Positions 25,683 through 36,378 of a DNA stretch of 58,828 bases are shown piece after piece. Made by a program: the position numbers and the translations under genes. The notes beneath the pieces were generated by a model. The model was given only the letters and a program-made list of their open reading frames with translations, searched no databases and was not told the origin of the DNA. The stretch's first letter is position 1. Each line of letters starts with the position of its first letter. The stretch is taken from assembly GCA_944325255.1 (NCBI GenBank), contig CALUZH010000019.1, positions 1-58,828 on the forward strand. Reading direction: 5' to 3'. The DNA comes from an uncultured Erysipelotrichaceae bacterium (GTDB lineage: Bacteria > Bacillota_I > Bacilli_A > Erysipelotrichales > Erysipelotrichaceae).

Positions 25683-26830
25683 ACTAATCCCAAAGCCTTA
25701 GCGATAATGGCATCCATATTATAGTAGTGATATTCAGCCAAACGACCCAATAAATATAGATTATGGAAATTCTTCAATTCATTCACATAAGCTTTGTATT
25801 TCTTATCATTTTCATTTGTAAAAATCGGATAATAAGGAATATTACCTTTTTCACCGTCACGTTTATAAGCTAAAGGATATTCGGTATGGGTATATGTATA
25901 GTCTTGAGGATAAGTTTCTTTAAATAACTTATATTCGGTAATCCGGGTATAAGGATATGTTTCAATATTGCCCGGATAATTTTCGGTAGCGGCTTTTTGA
26001 AATGTTCCCTGATGTTTTTCCAAAACTAAATCCAAGGACCGATACGGAAGCTCTCCCAATTTATAATCCAAAAGCTCATCTAAGGCACCGGTATATACCA
26101 GCTTGCCTATAAATTCTTTTCCCCGGTAATAAATCTTTCCCTTATCTAAATCTAAATCAATATGATCCTTGGCATCGGTATTTAATAAGATATCGATATT
26201 ATCATCTTTAAGCATCTCTTCAAAAAGAGCTGTATAACCATTCAAGGGCATGTATTGATATTGATCATTAAAATAGCGGTCATCATAAGATACATTGACC
26301 GGTACCCTGGCAGTAACCGCCGGATCAATTTCTTCAGCTTTTAAACCCCATTGTTTCATGGTGTAGTATTTAAAAACATTTTCAAATATAAAATCAGCCA
26401 ACATATGGACTTGCGGATTGTTGTTTTTTCTTAATTCCATAATCGGCACTTTATTGCCCATGCCATATTCCTTAATCAAAACTTCTTTTAATTCATCGGC
26501 TATTTTTCCAGCAAAACAAAGCTCAATGGATTTTAAATTAAAAGGAATGGGTACAAGCTTGTCTTGAATATGGCCCAAGACCCGATGTTCATAAGGATAG
26601 AAGTCTCCAAATCTTTTAAGATATTCAAAAGCCTCTTTATTATTAGTATGAAAAATATGAGGTCCATAGGCATGAACATCGATACCATCCAGCATATAAT
26701 CATAGGCATTGCCCCCAATATGCTTTCTTTTTTCAATTATCAATACTTTTCGGCCTTTTTCGGCACATTGTTGAGCCACGGTAGCTCCGGCAAAACCGGC
26801 ACCGACAATAATTACATCATAATTACTCAT
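25670..26830 (-). CDS. glf: UDP-galactopyranose mutase
   Basis: The 386-residue flavoprotein starts with the FAD-binding GAGFAGATVAQQ motif, followed by EKRKHIGGNAYD. The middle part keeps HAYGPHIFHT and the substrate arginine/tyrosine segments, for example VNVSYDDRYF and YTGALDELLDY. It converts UDP-galactopyranose to UDP-galactofuranose, so the polymer probably contains Galf. It starts eight bases inside the GH43-like lipoprotein gene. Length is normal. Confidence 0.95.
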   Translation of the reverse strand: MSNYDVIIVGAGFAGATVAQQCAEKGRKVLIIEKRKHIGGNAYDYMLDGIDVHAYGPHIFHTNNKEAFEYLKRFGDFYPYEHRVLGHIQDKLVPIPFNLKSIELCFAGKIADELKEVLIKEYGMGNKVPIMELRKNNNPQVHMLADFIFENVFKYYTMKQWGLKAEEIDPAVTARVPVNVSYDDRYFNDQYQYMPLNGYTALFEEMLKDDNIDILLNTDAKDHIDLDLDKGKIYYRGKEFIGKLVYTGALDELLDYKLGELPYRSLDLVLEKHQGTFQKAATENYPGNIETYPYTRITEYKLFKETYPQDYTYTHTEYPLAYKRDGEKGNIPYYPIFTNENDKKYKAYVNELKNFHNLYLLGRLAEYHYYNMDAIIAKALGLVCKL

Positions 26831-28739
26831 AATAATCTAATATCCTCATTTTCTCCTTTTCGGTTATCTCTATAATACTAAAATGTCTCACTCCGCCGAT
26901 ATCGGTTATTCCTATATCCTTACTCAAATTGACATCTACCGAAGCGTCTTCACCAAAATCAGCTATAGATGAATAAATAGCTGAATTTCGATAAGCATCA
27001 ACATATAGATAATTCTCACCGGTAATCTCGCTTTTCAGCAAGAACGGGCCTTCACATATCACCGGATTAAGCTTTGTTGCATCATAAATATCCCATACCG
27101 GATTATTTAGTGTATCGCTTATAGCATAATAAATATCATCATTATCTTCATCTTTATAAAATAAATAATATTTTCCGTCAATTTCTGTGACATTGCCGTC
27201 AATCACATTATACCCCGCATCAAAATAAAGATAAGGCTGACTGAAATCTTCAAAGTCTTTAGTATCAACAGCAAATAAACCGACCGTTTCTTTTGAAGGC
27301 TCGGAATATATTATTGTATAGATATTCAGATTATGATTATAAACAATCTCCGGGGCATAGCTTTTAAGTCCGTTTAAACCGGTACTTCGGTCATTAACTG
27401 TAAAATCCAAATGTTTGACTTCAAAATCTATCATATCAGTACTTCTTACCAAGTATATACCCGGATTATCATAGCCTTCGGTAGCCGCAATAATAAAATT
27501 ACCGTTTTCATCCCGGCTAATATGCGGATCTCTAAAACGATTACTGCCGATGTCTGAATTAATTATCTTATCTTCATTCAATTTTATAAATGTTTTTAAG
27601 TCATCACTGTATGCCAAATAAATTGATTCTTCCCCGGTAATATGCTCAGGCCAGCCGTCATGTCCGTCAAAGCACACTAAAAGATAAGCGGCATATTCAT
27701 CCAACAAAACAAAATCTTTTCTAAAGATATTGCTTTCTTCGTCTTTAGTGATTGTTATTTCGGCACTGACCTTCGTCTTTTCTTCATCATCCTTTTTAAC
27801 AAAATGTCCATTTTCAAAAACAACATTTCCGCTTAATATCTTATAGTCTATGGCATAGCCCTTATATTCCACAGGAAAAGAAGTTGATTCCGAAACAACA
27901 TGGCCGATGCAGTTATTTATTATTTGGGTAGCTTCATCAAGTTTAGAATAGTTATTTGCAAATATAATCCTTTTGGTTGCGGTATGTCCATCGATTTCAA
28001 TTTTAGCTGTTAATTCAATTTCTTCATCATTTTTGATGAATTCAAAATATATATAACGATCATCAAGCATAATATTATCCGAATCGCTAGAATATTCGAT
28101 AGGCCATTTGCTTTTAGGAAGAGCGATCTTGCCATGCGGATTGTTTTTAAAAGATGATGGATAATCGATATTTGTAAGAAGATAGTCGAGATGACTCAAA
28201 AAATCATTATAAATCGTTTCTTCATTCAAGAATCCTTCACTGATTTCAAGTTTCTCAAAGGCGCCCTTAAAATTATCGCTGCCGAGTTTTATGACAATAT
28301 CATCTAAATTAAAAGGCTCGCCAAAAGCTTTGTCGCCGACTTTCTCACCATTTAAATAAAGAAAGAAAGTATTGTCATAATAATTAATAACGACATGATT
28401 AAAATTAGCGGTTTCCAAATATTTAGAGCCATCTTGGTATATGCTTCCATTTTCATGTACCAGAATAATGCCGGTATTTAAATAATTCGAATCCTCAGAA
28501 TTCGCTAATAACGATACTTCTTGATTGTTGTCTTCAATCGTTAAAATAACCGATCCGACCCTTTGTTTTTCGGGTTTTAACCAAAAGCTTAGAGAAAAAC
28601 TTTTTTCAAATGATTTTTCAATAGGATAAATATCATTGTCAACCGTAATCAACTCATAGCTTTCATTTTTAGAGCAGGCTGTCATTAGTAAAGATGCCCA
28701 TAACAAAAGAAGAATAAGTAGTTTATTCAAATATCGCAT
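26823..28739 (-). CDS. lipoprotein with LamG-like and GH43-like beta-propeller domains
   Basis: I choose the ATG at 28739, which has GGAGG six bases upstream; a frame extension upstream overlaps the previous gene. The N-terminus is a lipoprotein signal ending in LLMTACS. Next comes a LamG/concanavalin-like domain (about 20-180; FSLSFWLKPEK and FLYLNGEKVGD strands), then an Ig-like stretch. A five-bladed propeller of GH43 type (about 350-638) closes the protein, with RFRDPHI (catalytic base), YAPEIVY, VIDGNVTEIDGKYY and CEGPFLLK (catalytic acid) in the right order. GH43 enzymes act on arabinofuranose, xylose or galactofuranose. Next to glf, a surface galactofuranosidase that trims the cell's own glycan is a plausible role. 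Confidence 0.7.
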   Translation of the reverse strand: MRYLNKLLILLLLWASLLMTACSKNESYELITVDNDIYPIEKSFEKSFSLSFWLKPEKQRVGSVILTIEDNNQEVSLLANSEDSNYLNTGIILVHENGSIYQDGSKYLETANFNHVVINYYDNTFFLYLNGEKVGDKAFGEPFNLDDIVIKLGSDNFKGAFEKLEISEGFLNEETIYNDFLSHLDYLLTNIDYPSSFKNNPHGKIALPKSKWPIEYSSDSDNIMLDDRYIYFEFIKNDEEIELTAKIEIDGHTATKRIIFANNYSKLDEATQIINNCIGHVVSESTSFPVEYKGYAIDYKILSGNVVFENGHFVKKDDEEKTKVSAEITITKDEESNIFRKDFVLLDEYAAYLLVCFDGHDGWPEHITGEESIYLAYSDDLKTFIKLNEDKIINSDIGSNRFRDPHISRDENGNFIIAATEGYDNPGIYLVRSTDMIDFEVKHLDFTVNDRSTGLNGLKSYAPEIVYNHNLNIYTIIYSEPSKETVGLFAVDTKDFEDFSQPYLYFDAGYNVIDGNVTEIDGKYYLFYKDEDNDDIYYAISDTLNNPVWDIYDATKLNPVICEGPFLLKSEITGENYLYVDAYRNSAIYSSIADFGEDASVDVNLSKDIGITDIGGVRHFSIIEITEKEKMRILDYYE

Positions 28740-29859
28740 AATATGCCTCCAGTATCTTTTGATTATCATAATGATAATCTTTTAAGGCTTCCTTAGCTTT
28801 TAATAATACTTCTTTTTGATCTTTAAGCTCTTCAAGTTTAAATACCAAACGTTCTTCCTTATTGGCAATAATATAGCCCATATTGCGGTTAGTTATCTGT
28901 TCTTTAATACCGGCTACTTCAAGTGCTAAAACCGGTGTTCCGCATACTAATGATTCAATGGTAATTGTCGGATAACCTTCATAAACCGACGGCAAGACAA
29001 ATAAATCTGCAGCCTTAATTTCCGGATAAGGATTAGCTAAGATGCCGGTCCAGACAATATCATCAAAGACCCCTAAATCTTTAGCTAGGGTATATAAATC
29101 ATCCTTTAATTCACCATCCCCGACAATTGTGAGCTTATAATAATCTTTAACCTTGGCATAGGCTCTGATTAAACGGGCAAGACCCTTTTGCGGATGAAAA
29201 CGGGCAACAGTAATAAGATTAATCTTATTGCTCGGCTTTATAAATTGAACTTTCTGCTTAGACAAGGCTTTGATATATTTCTCATTTATTAAATTATGAA
29301 TAACTTTAATATCACCTACATTGAATAATTCAACATAACTGTCTTTTACCTTTTCAGAACAGGCGATATTCATATCAATCTTTTTAAGCATCTTCTTCAT
29401 TAAGGCCATATGGTTTCTGGAATAGTTGCATTCCTTATAATCAACCTGAACCCAATTGATTTTACGATCACTGTCGCCGGAAGCTACAAAAATAGTACAA
29501 AAGCCTTCCTTGGCACTGAATTCAATATCATAATGTTTCTTTAAAAATTGCTTGCGTTCTTTTTTTATCCTTTGTTCAATCAAACCGCTTTTCATATAAA
29601 AAAGTAAGCGTAATTTAGATAAAAGATTCTTACCTCGACATTGACTTAAGGGTATATCGACCGTATCAAAAAAAGATGAGCCTCCATATACGGACATTCC
29701 TTCAGGTACTTCTTTTAAAAGCTCGCCTCTTTTATGCAGTACCAAAAGATCGACATCATACTTTTCACGGTCAATCATACTCAATAAAGTGTTAAGGATT
29801 CTGGCAACCCCGCCCATGGTCATCTCATCGTTGACAAATAAAATCTTTTTCTTTTTCAT
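28723..29859 (-). CDS. GT4 family glycosyltransferase
   Basis: The protein shows the GT-B fold: an N-terminal TMGGVARIL helix, then the C-terminal half beginning at VARFHPQKGL, IVGDGEL, and the EX7E motif region VYEGYPTITIES that binds the sugar phosphate. It adds a sugar to the growing lipid-linked glycan in the cytoplasm, retaining anomeric configuration. The start is the ATG in an ATGA overlap with the upstream GT2 gene. It overlaps the lipoprotein gene by 17 bases. Confidence 0.9.
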   Translation of the reverse strand: MKKKKILFVNDEMTMGGVARILNTLLSMIDREKYDVDLLVLHKRGELLKEVPEGMSVYGGSSFFDTVDIPLSQCRGKNLLSKLRLLFYMKSGLIEQRIKKERKQFLKKHYDIEFSAKEGFCTIFVASGDSDRKINWVQVDYKECNYSRNHMALMKKMLKKIDMNIACSEKVKDSYVELFNVGDIKVIHNLINEKYIKALSKQKVQFIKPSNKINLITVARFHPQKGLARLIRAYAKVKDYYKLTIVGDGELKDDLYTLAKDLGVFDDIVWTGILANPYPEIKAADLFVLPSVYEGYPTITIESLVCGTPVLALEVAGIKEQITNRNMGYIIANKEERLVFKLEELKDQKEVLLKAKEALKDYHYDNQKILEAYYAIFE

Positions 29860-30794
29860 TTTTGATACAGGCAATCTAACAGACTTATCATTTTATATTT
29901 CAATAAGAAGAATACCAGACGTTTTTTTATCGGATATTCTCGTTCTTTAGTATATTCATACCATCTCGGGCATTCCTTATCAAGCGTTCTTACATTGCGC
30001 AAATAAAAGGCTTTACGCGTTTTGGCATCGCTGATATCCCGAATGCGTAAGGTAGTCATCTCTAAACAATTATCAAGATATAAATCTTTCATCATATCAT
30101 TGCTTAACTGCAAGTTGTTTTTGACATTGGCCAATGAATCATAGATGGCAAAAATCTTTTCATCCCCGCTATGCGATATCGATCCGCTTCTTTGGACATA
30201 ATAATATAAGACCTTATTTACATAAGATACATTATTAGCCTTAGCCAACCATATCGGGATAATAGCCAAATCCTCATACCACATGCCCTTAATAAATTCT
30301 TTATCAGTCATAAAACTGCGTCGGTATATCTTATTATTGGCACTGTTATTGATAAAAATTAATGCCGGATTTTCCTTATAGGAAGAAACTTCAAATTCCC
30401 CACCCTTGGATATGCTTACTCTTTCATCAGGCCAAATATATTCCATATCAAAACAAACAATATCGCTGTTATATTTCATGGCCATAGTATAGGTATCATT
30501 CAATAATGTCGGGGCAATATAATCATCACTGTCGGCAAAAAAGAGATACTCGCCGATAGCCTTTTTCATGCCGAAATTGCGGGCATCGGAAAGTCCACCG
30601 TTTTCTTTATGATAAATCTTAAATCTTTCATCATCACCGATTATTGTTTCGGCAATATCAATACTTTTATCTTTACTGCCGTCATCAATAATAAGACATT
30701 CAAAATCACCAAGAGTTTGGCATTTAATTGAATCAAGACACTTGGCAATATAATCTTCAACGTTATAAACGGGTACTATAATACTGAATTTCAT
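29856..30794 (-). CDS. GT2 family glycosyltransferase
   Basis: The GT-A domain starts with FSIIVPVYNVEDYI and has DDGSKD near residue 40 and the metal-binding ADSDDY near 90. NGGLSDARNFG lies between, as in WcaA/EpsJ-type enzymes of surface polysaccharide loci. About 312 residues from the ATG at 30794, which overlaps the previous stop codon (ATGA); the longer frame upstream is not needed. No membrane helices are seen. It resembles the two GT2 proteins at 30791 and 49115, suggesting that they arose by duplication. Confidence 0.9.
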   Translation of the reverse strand: MKFSIIVPVYNVEDYIAKCLDSIKCQTLGDFECLIIDDGSKDKSIDIAETIIGDDERFKIYHKENGGLSDARNFGMKKAIGEYLFFADSDDYIAPTLLNDTYTMAMKYNSDIVCFDMEYIWPDERVSISKGGEFEVSSYKENPALIFINNSANNKIYRRSFMTDKEFIKGMWYEDLAIIPIWLAKANNVSYVNKVLYYYVQRSGSISHSGDEKIFAIYDSLANVKNNLQLSNDMMKDLYLDNCLEMTTLRIRDISDAKTRKAFYLRNVRTLDKECPRWYEYTKEREYPIKKRLVFFLLKYKMISLLDCLYQK

Positions 30795-31753
30795 TTCGTT
30801 AAATACCAATGCCAAAAAGACATTGTCTCCTTGTTGTTTGAATATAAAAATAAGCGATTTTTTAAATTAAAGGTTTTGATATATTTGTTCTTGCGATATT
30901 GAGGAAATTCACTTTTTACGAATTCAAAGGCCTTAGGCATCAATTCTTTGTAATGATCGCTTCGTAAAAAGCGGAAAGCCCCATATACCAAAAAATGTTC
31001 GATATAAAGATATTCCAATTCATCCCGATATTTAAGAAACAAATTATGATCTTTGAAATATTTTAAAACTATCGAAAACACCGTAAATATATCGTACATC
31101 TTAGGCGAATAGCTGCTGCCTAAAATAGAAGTGTTGCGTTGTAGATAATGAATGCCGACGTGATTATAGTAGCCTATCTTTTCAGCGTTGGCAAAATATT
31201 TAAGGGTGACAGGGATATCTTCATACCAAATATCCGGCGGATATTTTAAATCAAGTTCCATGAAAAGCTTTCGCCGGTATAATTTATTCCAGGAAAAAAG
31301 CGGCGATAAGAATAATGCTTTGCTTATGTCTTTATTGGCGTCAACATTTAAGCCAGGCTTAAGCATCGGTGATTTTTCGCCATTTTCCCAAACATATTCA
31401 AGATCGGAAACAACCAAATCCAAGTCTTTTTCTTTAGCTAAATTATAGATATTTTGAAAATAATCGCATTCGGCATAATCATCGCTGTCAATAAAAGCCA
31501 AGTATTTGCCTGTGGCATATTTTAGGCCGAAATTACGGGCATCGGAAAGTCCGCCGTTTTCTTTAATATAAGCTTTGATTAAATCAGGATAAGCTTTTTT
31601 ATAACGATCGATAATAGCTTGGGAATTATCTTTGGTTCCATCATTGACAATGATGATTTCATAATCTTTCATTGTTTGCTTAACTAAAGAATTTAAACAC
31701 TTATCCAAATATTTTTCGACATTATATACCGGTACGATAATACTTAATTCCAT
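30791..31753 (-). CDS. GT2 family glycosyltransferase
   Basis: The 320-residue GT-A enzyme begins LSIIVPVYNVEKYL, with NDGTKDN near 40, NGGLSDARNFG near 75 and the IDSDDYAE metal motif near 92. The C-terminal half carries the WYEDIPV motif seen in many capsule GT2 proteins. The start lies two bases after the rfbB stop. It adds one sugar to the repeat unit; the donor cannot be told. Confidence 0.9.
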   Translation of the reverse strand: MELSIIVPVYNVEKYLDKCLNSLVKQTMKDYEIIIVNDGTKDNSQAIIDRYKKAYPDLIKAYIKENGGLSDARNFGLKYATGKYLAFIDSDDYAECDYFQNIYNLAKEKDLDLVVSDLEYVWENGEKSPMLKPGLNVDANKDISKALFLSPLFSWNKLYRRKLFMELDLKYPPDIWYEDIPVTLKYFANAEKIGYYNHVGIHYLQRNTSILGSSYSPKMYDIFTVFSIVLKYFKDHNLFLKYRDELEYLYIEHFLVYGAFRFLRSDHYKELMPKAFEFVKSEFPQYRKNKYIKTFNLKNRLFLYSNNKETMSFWHWYLTK

Positions 31754-31755
31754 AA

Positions 31756-32772
31756 TTAACGATTCCCGTACATCCTTTGATAATATTCCATATAAGCACC
31801 GCTGGTAATAGAATCAAGCCATTCTTGATGGTTAAGATACCAATCAACTGTTTCTTTGATGCCTTCCTCAAAATGATATTTTGGTTTCCATCCCAACTCC
31901 TTTTGAATCTTGGAAGGATCGATGGCATAGCGAAGATCATGACCTTTACGATCAGTTACATAAGTAATCAAGCTTTGAGGCTTGTCTAAAATCTTAAGGA
32001 TGGTTTTGACGACTTCGATATTGGCTTTTTCATTATGACCGCCGACATTATAAACTTCACCGTTTTGGCCATGGCGGATAATCAAATCAATAGCGCTGCA
32101 ATGATCATAGACATGGAGCCAATCACGAACATTCAAACCCTGGCCATAAACCGGCAAAGGAATGTTGTTTTGGGCATTATGGATCATTAAAGGAATAAGT
32201 TTTTCCGGAAATTGATACGGTCCATAATTATTGGAACAACGGGATATTGTCATATTCAGATTATATGTACGATGATAGGCCATAACCAGTAAATCGGCTG
32301 AAGCTTTAGATGCGCTGTAAGGGCTTGAAGTATGCAAAGGCGTGCTTTCGGTAAAGTATAGGTCTTTACGATCTAATGGTAAATCACCATATACCTCATC
32401 GGTTGAAACTTGATGATATCTTGAAACGCCATACTTAAGGCAGGCATCCATTAAAACCTGGGTACCTAAGATATTGGTTTTTAAAAAGATTCCCGGATTT
32501 TCAATTGAACGATCGACATGGGACTCGGCCGCAAAATTGACGACAATATCAAATCTTTCTTCCGCAAAAAGCTTATTAATATTTTCGCGATCGCAAATAT
32601 CCGCCTTTACAAAATGAAAGTGGGGATTGTCCTTACAACCATCCAAATTCTTTAAGTTGCCGGCATAGGTCAATAAGTCAAGAGCCCATACTTCATCTTC
32701 GTGTTTTTCCAATAAATAATATACAAAGTTACTACCGATAAAACCGGCAGCTCCGGTTACTAAAATTTTCAT
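31756..32772 (-). CDS. rfbB: dTDP-glucose 4,6-dehydratase
   Basis: The enzyme has the NAD-binding GAAGFIGSNF motif at the start, the DEVYGD segment with its catalytic Asp/Glu after the STDE turn, and the YSASKA motif. It removes water from dTDP-glucose to give dTDP-4-keto-6-deoxyglucose. I set the start at 32772 (MKILVTG) because a GGGGGGAAG site lies just upstream; a longer frame to 32808 overlaps rfbA. It works between RfbA and the WecE-type transaminase (36375-37514). Confidence 0.93.
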   Translation of the reverse strand: MKILVTGAAGFIGSNFVYYLLEKHEDEVWALDLLTYAGNLKNLDGCKDNPHFHFVKADICDRENINKLFAEERFDIVVNFAAESHVDRSIENPGIFLKTNILGTQVLMDACLKYGVSRYHQVSTDEVYGDLPLDRKDLYFTESTPLHTSSPYSASKASADLLVMAYHRTYNLNMTISRCSNNYGPYQFPEKLIPLMIHNAQNNIPLPVYGQGLNVRDWLHVYDHCSAIDLIIRHGQNGEVYNVGGHNEKANIEVVKTILKILDKPQSLITYVTDRKGHDLRYAIDPSKIQKELGWKPKYHFEEGIKETVDWYLNHQEWLDSITSGAYMEYYQRMYGNR

Positions 32773-32785
32773 CTTTTCTTCCCCC

Positions 32786-33673
32786 CTAAATCTTTGAGAA
32801 ATATTCACCCTGCGCTACTCTTAAAAGATGCTCGCCATAAGATGTCTTGGCATAGGCTTTGGCACTTTCCAAAAGTTTTTCTTTATCAATCCAGCCGTTT
32901 TTATAAGCTATTTCTTCCGGTATCGATATTTTAATGCCTAAGATATCTTCTACGGTTCTGACAAAATTAGAAGCATCATTTAAGGACTTGGTGGTACCGG
33001 TATCAAGCCAGGCAAAGCCCCGGCCGAACAGTTCGCATTCCAGTAAACCTTTTTCCAGATAACACTTGTTCAAATCGGTAATTTCATACTCTCCCCGCTT
33101 TGAAGGTTTTAAACTTTTGGCATATTTTATGACATCATTATCATAGAAATAAAGCCCGACGGCAGCATAATTGCTTTTGGGTTTTTCCGGTTTTTCTTCC
33201 AAGGACAAAACCTTGCCGTTTTCATCAAATTCAATTACCCCATATCTTTCGGGATCTCTTACAAATTGGCCGAATATCGTTGCCCCTTTTTCATTACTCT
33301 TGGCTTTTAAAAGTAAACGGGTAAAGCCGTTACCGTAGAAAATATTATCGCCCAATACCAGACAAACATTATCTTCACCGATAAAGTCTTCGCCGATCAC
33401 AAAGGCTTGAGCCAAACCGTTAGGTTTTTCCTGTACCTTATAGCTCAAGTTTAAGCCAAAGGCACTGCCGTCACCCAAAAGCTTTTGAAATTTAGGCGTA
33501 TCATCAGGCGTTGAAATAATCAAAATATCCCGGATTTTTGCCAACATTAAAGTCGATAAAGGATAGTAAATCATCGGCTTGTCATAAATCGGCAAAAGCT
33601 GTTTAGATATGGATTTGGTCATCGGATAAAGCCTTGTACCGCTTCCTCCGGCTAATATTATACCCTTAGTCAT
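32786..33673 (-). CDS. rfbA: glucose-1-phosphate thymidylyltransferase
   Basis: The 295-residue enzyme has the nucleotide-binding [11 protein letters not shown] motif at the N-terminus, [14 protein letters not shown], and [10 protein letters not shown] with its metal-binding aspartate. It makes dTDP-glucose from glucose-1-phosphate and dTTP. Its ATG overlaps the stop of the membrane protein gene upstream (TAATG). No rfbC or rfbD gene is present in the window, so dTDP-rhamnose is not implied. Confidence 0.94.
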   Translation of the reverse strand: MTKGIILAGGSGTRLYPMTKSISKQLLPIYDKPMIYYPLSTLMLAKIRDILIISTPDDTPKFQKLLGDGSAFGLNLSYKVQEKPNGLAQAFVIGEDFIGEDNVCLVLGDNIFYGNGFTRLLLKAKSNEKGATIFGQFVRDPERYGVIEFDENGKVLSLEEKPEKPKSNYAAVGLYFYDNDVIKYAKSLKPSKRGEYEITDLNKCYLEKGLLECELFGRGFAWLDTGTTKSLNDASNFVRTVEDILGIKISIPEEIAYKNGWIDKEKLLESAKAYAKTSYGEHLLRVAQGEYFSKI

Positions 33674-35175
33674 TATTCTCCCTCCTCGTAATAGAAGATT
33701 ATTTTATCGGCAGCCTGGGGCAACTGATAATATTCCTTAAAGGTTTCAAAGTGATAGCTATCACCTGGCTCTATGTCCCCGCCATGAATAGTATAAACCG
33801 GAAAGCGCGGAATCCAGGCTTCTTCGACTTCCGGATGGTCCTTATAATATTCAATAATTTCCAAACGTTCCATCTGTTTAAGACCGACTAAACGATACTT
33901 GAAAATATATTCATTAAAACGATCAAAAATAACCAAGATACATATCAATAAGGCCATTATAGAAAGGGTCTTTGGAAGATTGATACTTTCAAGTATCAAA
34001 CCCATGACCACTATCATAAAGAATAGGGTGTAAATCGAGCTGCGTGAACCGAATATCGGCGAATACATCATCACCAGGTTGGCGCTCCCCCCTAACATAA
34101 AGAAAAATAAAACCTTATCTTTACGTCGATTATTTTCCATGCCAAAGATAATAAGCAATAATATATCAAGCGTATATATCGGCCAAAACAACATACTGAA
34201 TAAGGAATTAGGATCCAGCAGATAATTATAATCGGCCTTGATAAAGACAAAACTGAAAACGGTAATGATGGCCAAAAATTGAATAAAAAGCGAAATAAGT
34301 TTTAAAAAGAGCTTAATTTTCTTTTGCCCGCATAAACAAAGACAGATCATTATCAAGGAAAGAAATAAAATCAAATAATTATTATTGATGAAGGTAAATT
34401 CCAAGAAGGAAGGATAGCCATTAACTATTTTCTCAATAAAATTCATCTTCATCCAATCAGCACTGTCCCTGAGCATTCTTGCCGTACTGCCCGGTGAAAC
34501 CCGCATCAGGGCAAAAGCGGCAATACTGACAACCAAATTCATAATCAGATAAGGAAGAAGCTCCTTTTTATGAAAATAAGCATAGATTAATAATAAGATA
34601 ATCGCCAAAATCATTACCGCGGCAATATTTTCCATCGTCAAGCCGATATAAAATAATAAGAGATTATTTAAAGCGGCAATAAGCTTATATTTACCTTTAA
34701 TAGAAGTATCGCGAAACAGCAATTTTTCAATGGATATAAAATAGATAAAACTCAAGGCTAAGGGAATAGTATAAGTAGTACCCATAAGCCAGGTATAAGT
34801 TTCCATCCGTAAATTATCATCAACCGACAAGATCACGGCAATAATCAAAAGAGGAATCAATACATAATATTTGCGGACATGAATTTCATAATAAATTCCC
34901 AGGAAAATAATTACAAAAATCAAGGGGTTGACGATATTCCATATTATTTTATTCGGAGCAGCTATAAAACCCCACAATTCACTGAAAAAACGGCCTGACC
35001 AGCCATTATAAAAATTAACAGCCATCATAAACGGATTAGCGCTTGCTCCATTAAGGGCATAGCCCCAATCATCACCGGCTAAAGGGGTCTTATAAGTAAT
35101 ATAAAAAAATAGGCAGCCCACAAAAAGGGCGCCTAATATAAAGAAATATTTACGGTAGCCGAGCACTCTTTTCAC
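33673..35175 (-). CDS. polytopic membrane protein, DUF6056/GT-C-like
   Basis: The 500-residue protein has about eleven helices. After the first helix comes an extracellular loop with [10 protein letters not shown], which resembles the DD motif of the DUF6056-type membrane proteins found in surface glycan loci and of GT-C enzymes generally. It starts with GTG; TATAAT (35182-35187, with TGn before it) ends six bases upstream and no ribosome binding site is seen. It heads the operon 35175-24483, which carries rfbA, rfbB, three transferases, the GH43 lipoprotein and glf. The role as a lipid-sugar-dependent transferase is inference. Confidence 0.6.
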   Translation of the reverse strand: MKRVLGYRKYFFILGALFVGCLFFYITYKTPLAGDDWGYALNGASANPFMMAVNFYNGWSGRFFSELWGFIAAPNKIIWNIVNPLIFVIIFLGIYYEIHVRKYYVLIPLLIIAVILSVDDNLRMETYTWLMGTTYTIPLALSFIYFISIEKLLFRDTSIKGKYKLIAALNNLLLFYIGLTMENIAAVMILAIILLLIYAYFHKKELLPYLIMNLVVSIAAFALMRVSPGSTARMLRDSADWMKMNFIEKIVNGYPSFLEFTFINNNYLILFLSLIMICLCLCGQKKIKLFLKLISLFIQFLAIITVFSFVFIKADYNYLLDPNSLFSMLFWPIYTLDILLLIIFGMENNRRKDKVLFFFMLGGSANLVMMYSPIFGSRSSIYTLFFMIVVMGLILESINLPKTLSIMALLICILVIFDRFNEYIFKYRLVGLKQMERLEIIEYYKDHPEVEEAWIPRFPVYTIHGGDIEPGDSYHFETFKEYYQLPQAADKIIFYYEEGE

Positions 35176-35211
35176 GCGCCCATTATACCATTATTAAGCT
35201 TAATGAAACAA

Positions 35212-36378
35212 CTAATCCCGATAGTAGAGATCCCGGGTATAAACCTTATCCAAGACATCTTCCAAATCCTTATTCATCCGGTTAGTAATAATGACATCAC
35301 TCATTTTTTTAAATTCCGCCAAGTCATTCACAACTGCCGATTTAAAGAATTCTTTCTCTTTCAATGTCGGTTCATAGACGATAACTTTAATACCCTTAGC
35401 CTTGATTCGCTTCATTACGCCCTGGATGGCCGAAGCCCGGAAATTATCACTGCCTGATTTCATGGTCAAACGATAAACACCGACGACATTAGGATTTTTG
35501 GCAATTATTTGATCGGCAATATAGTCTTTGCGGGTCCGGTTGGAATCAACGATGGCCCGAATTAAATTGTTCGGTACATTATCATAATTCGCCAATAATT
35601 GCTTAGTATCTTTCGGCAAACAATAACCGCCATAACCAAAAGACGGATTATTATAATGACTGCCGATACGCGGATCCAGACATACCCCTTCAATAATTTC
35701 TTTGGTGTTTAGACCCTTCATTTCGGCATAAGTATCCAATTCATTAAAATAGGATACTCTTAAGGCCAGATATGTATTGGAAAAAAGCTTAATCGCTTCA
35801 GCTTCCGTACTTTCCGTAAAAACTACCTTGGTATCCTCATCAAGCGAAGCTTCTTTCAAAAGCGAGGCAAAGTATTCACCTTCCTTGGAATGTGAGCCGA
35901 CCACAATCCTGGAAGGATGGAGATTGTCATATAAGGCCTTGCCTTCTCTTAAAAATTCCGGTGAAAAAAAGATTTTTTCGATGCCGTAACGTTCTTTTAT
36001 TTCCTTGGTATAACCGACAGGAATAGTTGACTTAATGACAATCGTCGCCTTTGGGGCATATTCCATGACTCTTTCAATAGCTTCTTCGACGCTGGAAGTA
36101 TCAAAGAAGTTTTTCTTTTCATCATAGTTGGTCGGTGTGGCGATGATGACATAATCAGCTCCCGTATAAGCTTCTTTCTTATCGATTGTAGCTACTAAAT
36201 TTAATTCTTTGGTCGCAAAAAATTCACTGATTTCCTTATCGACAATCGGTGAAATCCGCTTATTAATCTTTTCCACTTTTTCCGGAATAATATCTAAGGC
36301 CATAACTTCATGTCTTTGCGATAGTAAAACCGCCAAAGACAAGCCGACATATCCGGTACCGGCTACTGTAATTTTCAT
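35212..36378 (-). CDS. ugd: UDP-glucose/UDP-sugar 6-dehydrogenase
   Basis: The 388-residue enzyme has the NAD motif GTGYVG (residues 7-12), the STIPVGY and FSPEFLREG segments, and catalytic Cys253 in GGYCLPKD. It oxidises UDP-glucose to UDP-glucuronic acid in two steps, giving the polymer an acidic sugar or a precursor of one. It overlaps the transaminase gene by four bases (ATGA). The short length (388) is typical of the bacterial capsule type. Confidence 0.93.
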   Translation of the reverse strand: MKITVAGTGYVGLSLAVLLSQRHEVMALDIIPEKVEKINKRISPIVDKEISEFFATKELNLVATIDKKEAYTGADYVIIATPTNYDEKKNFFDTSSVEEAIERVMEYAPKATIVIKSTIPVGYTKEIKERYGIEKIFFSPEFLREGKALYDNLHPSRIVVGSHSKEGEYFASLLKEASLDEDTKVVFTESTEAEAIKLFSNTYLALRVSYFNELDTYAEMKGLNTKEIIEGVCLDPRIGSHYNNPSFGYGGYCLPKDTKQLLANYDNVPNNLIRAIVDSNRTRKDYIADQIIAKNPNVVGVYRLTMKSGSDNFRASAIQGVMKRIKAKGIKVIVYEPTLKEKEFFKSAVVNDLAEFKKMSDVIITNRMNKDLEDVLDKVYTRDLYYRD

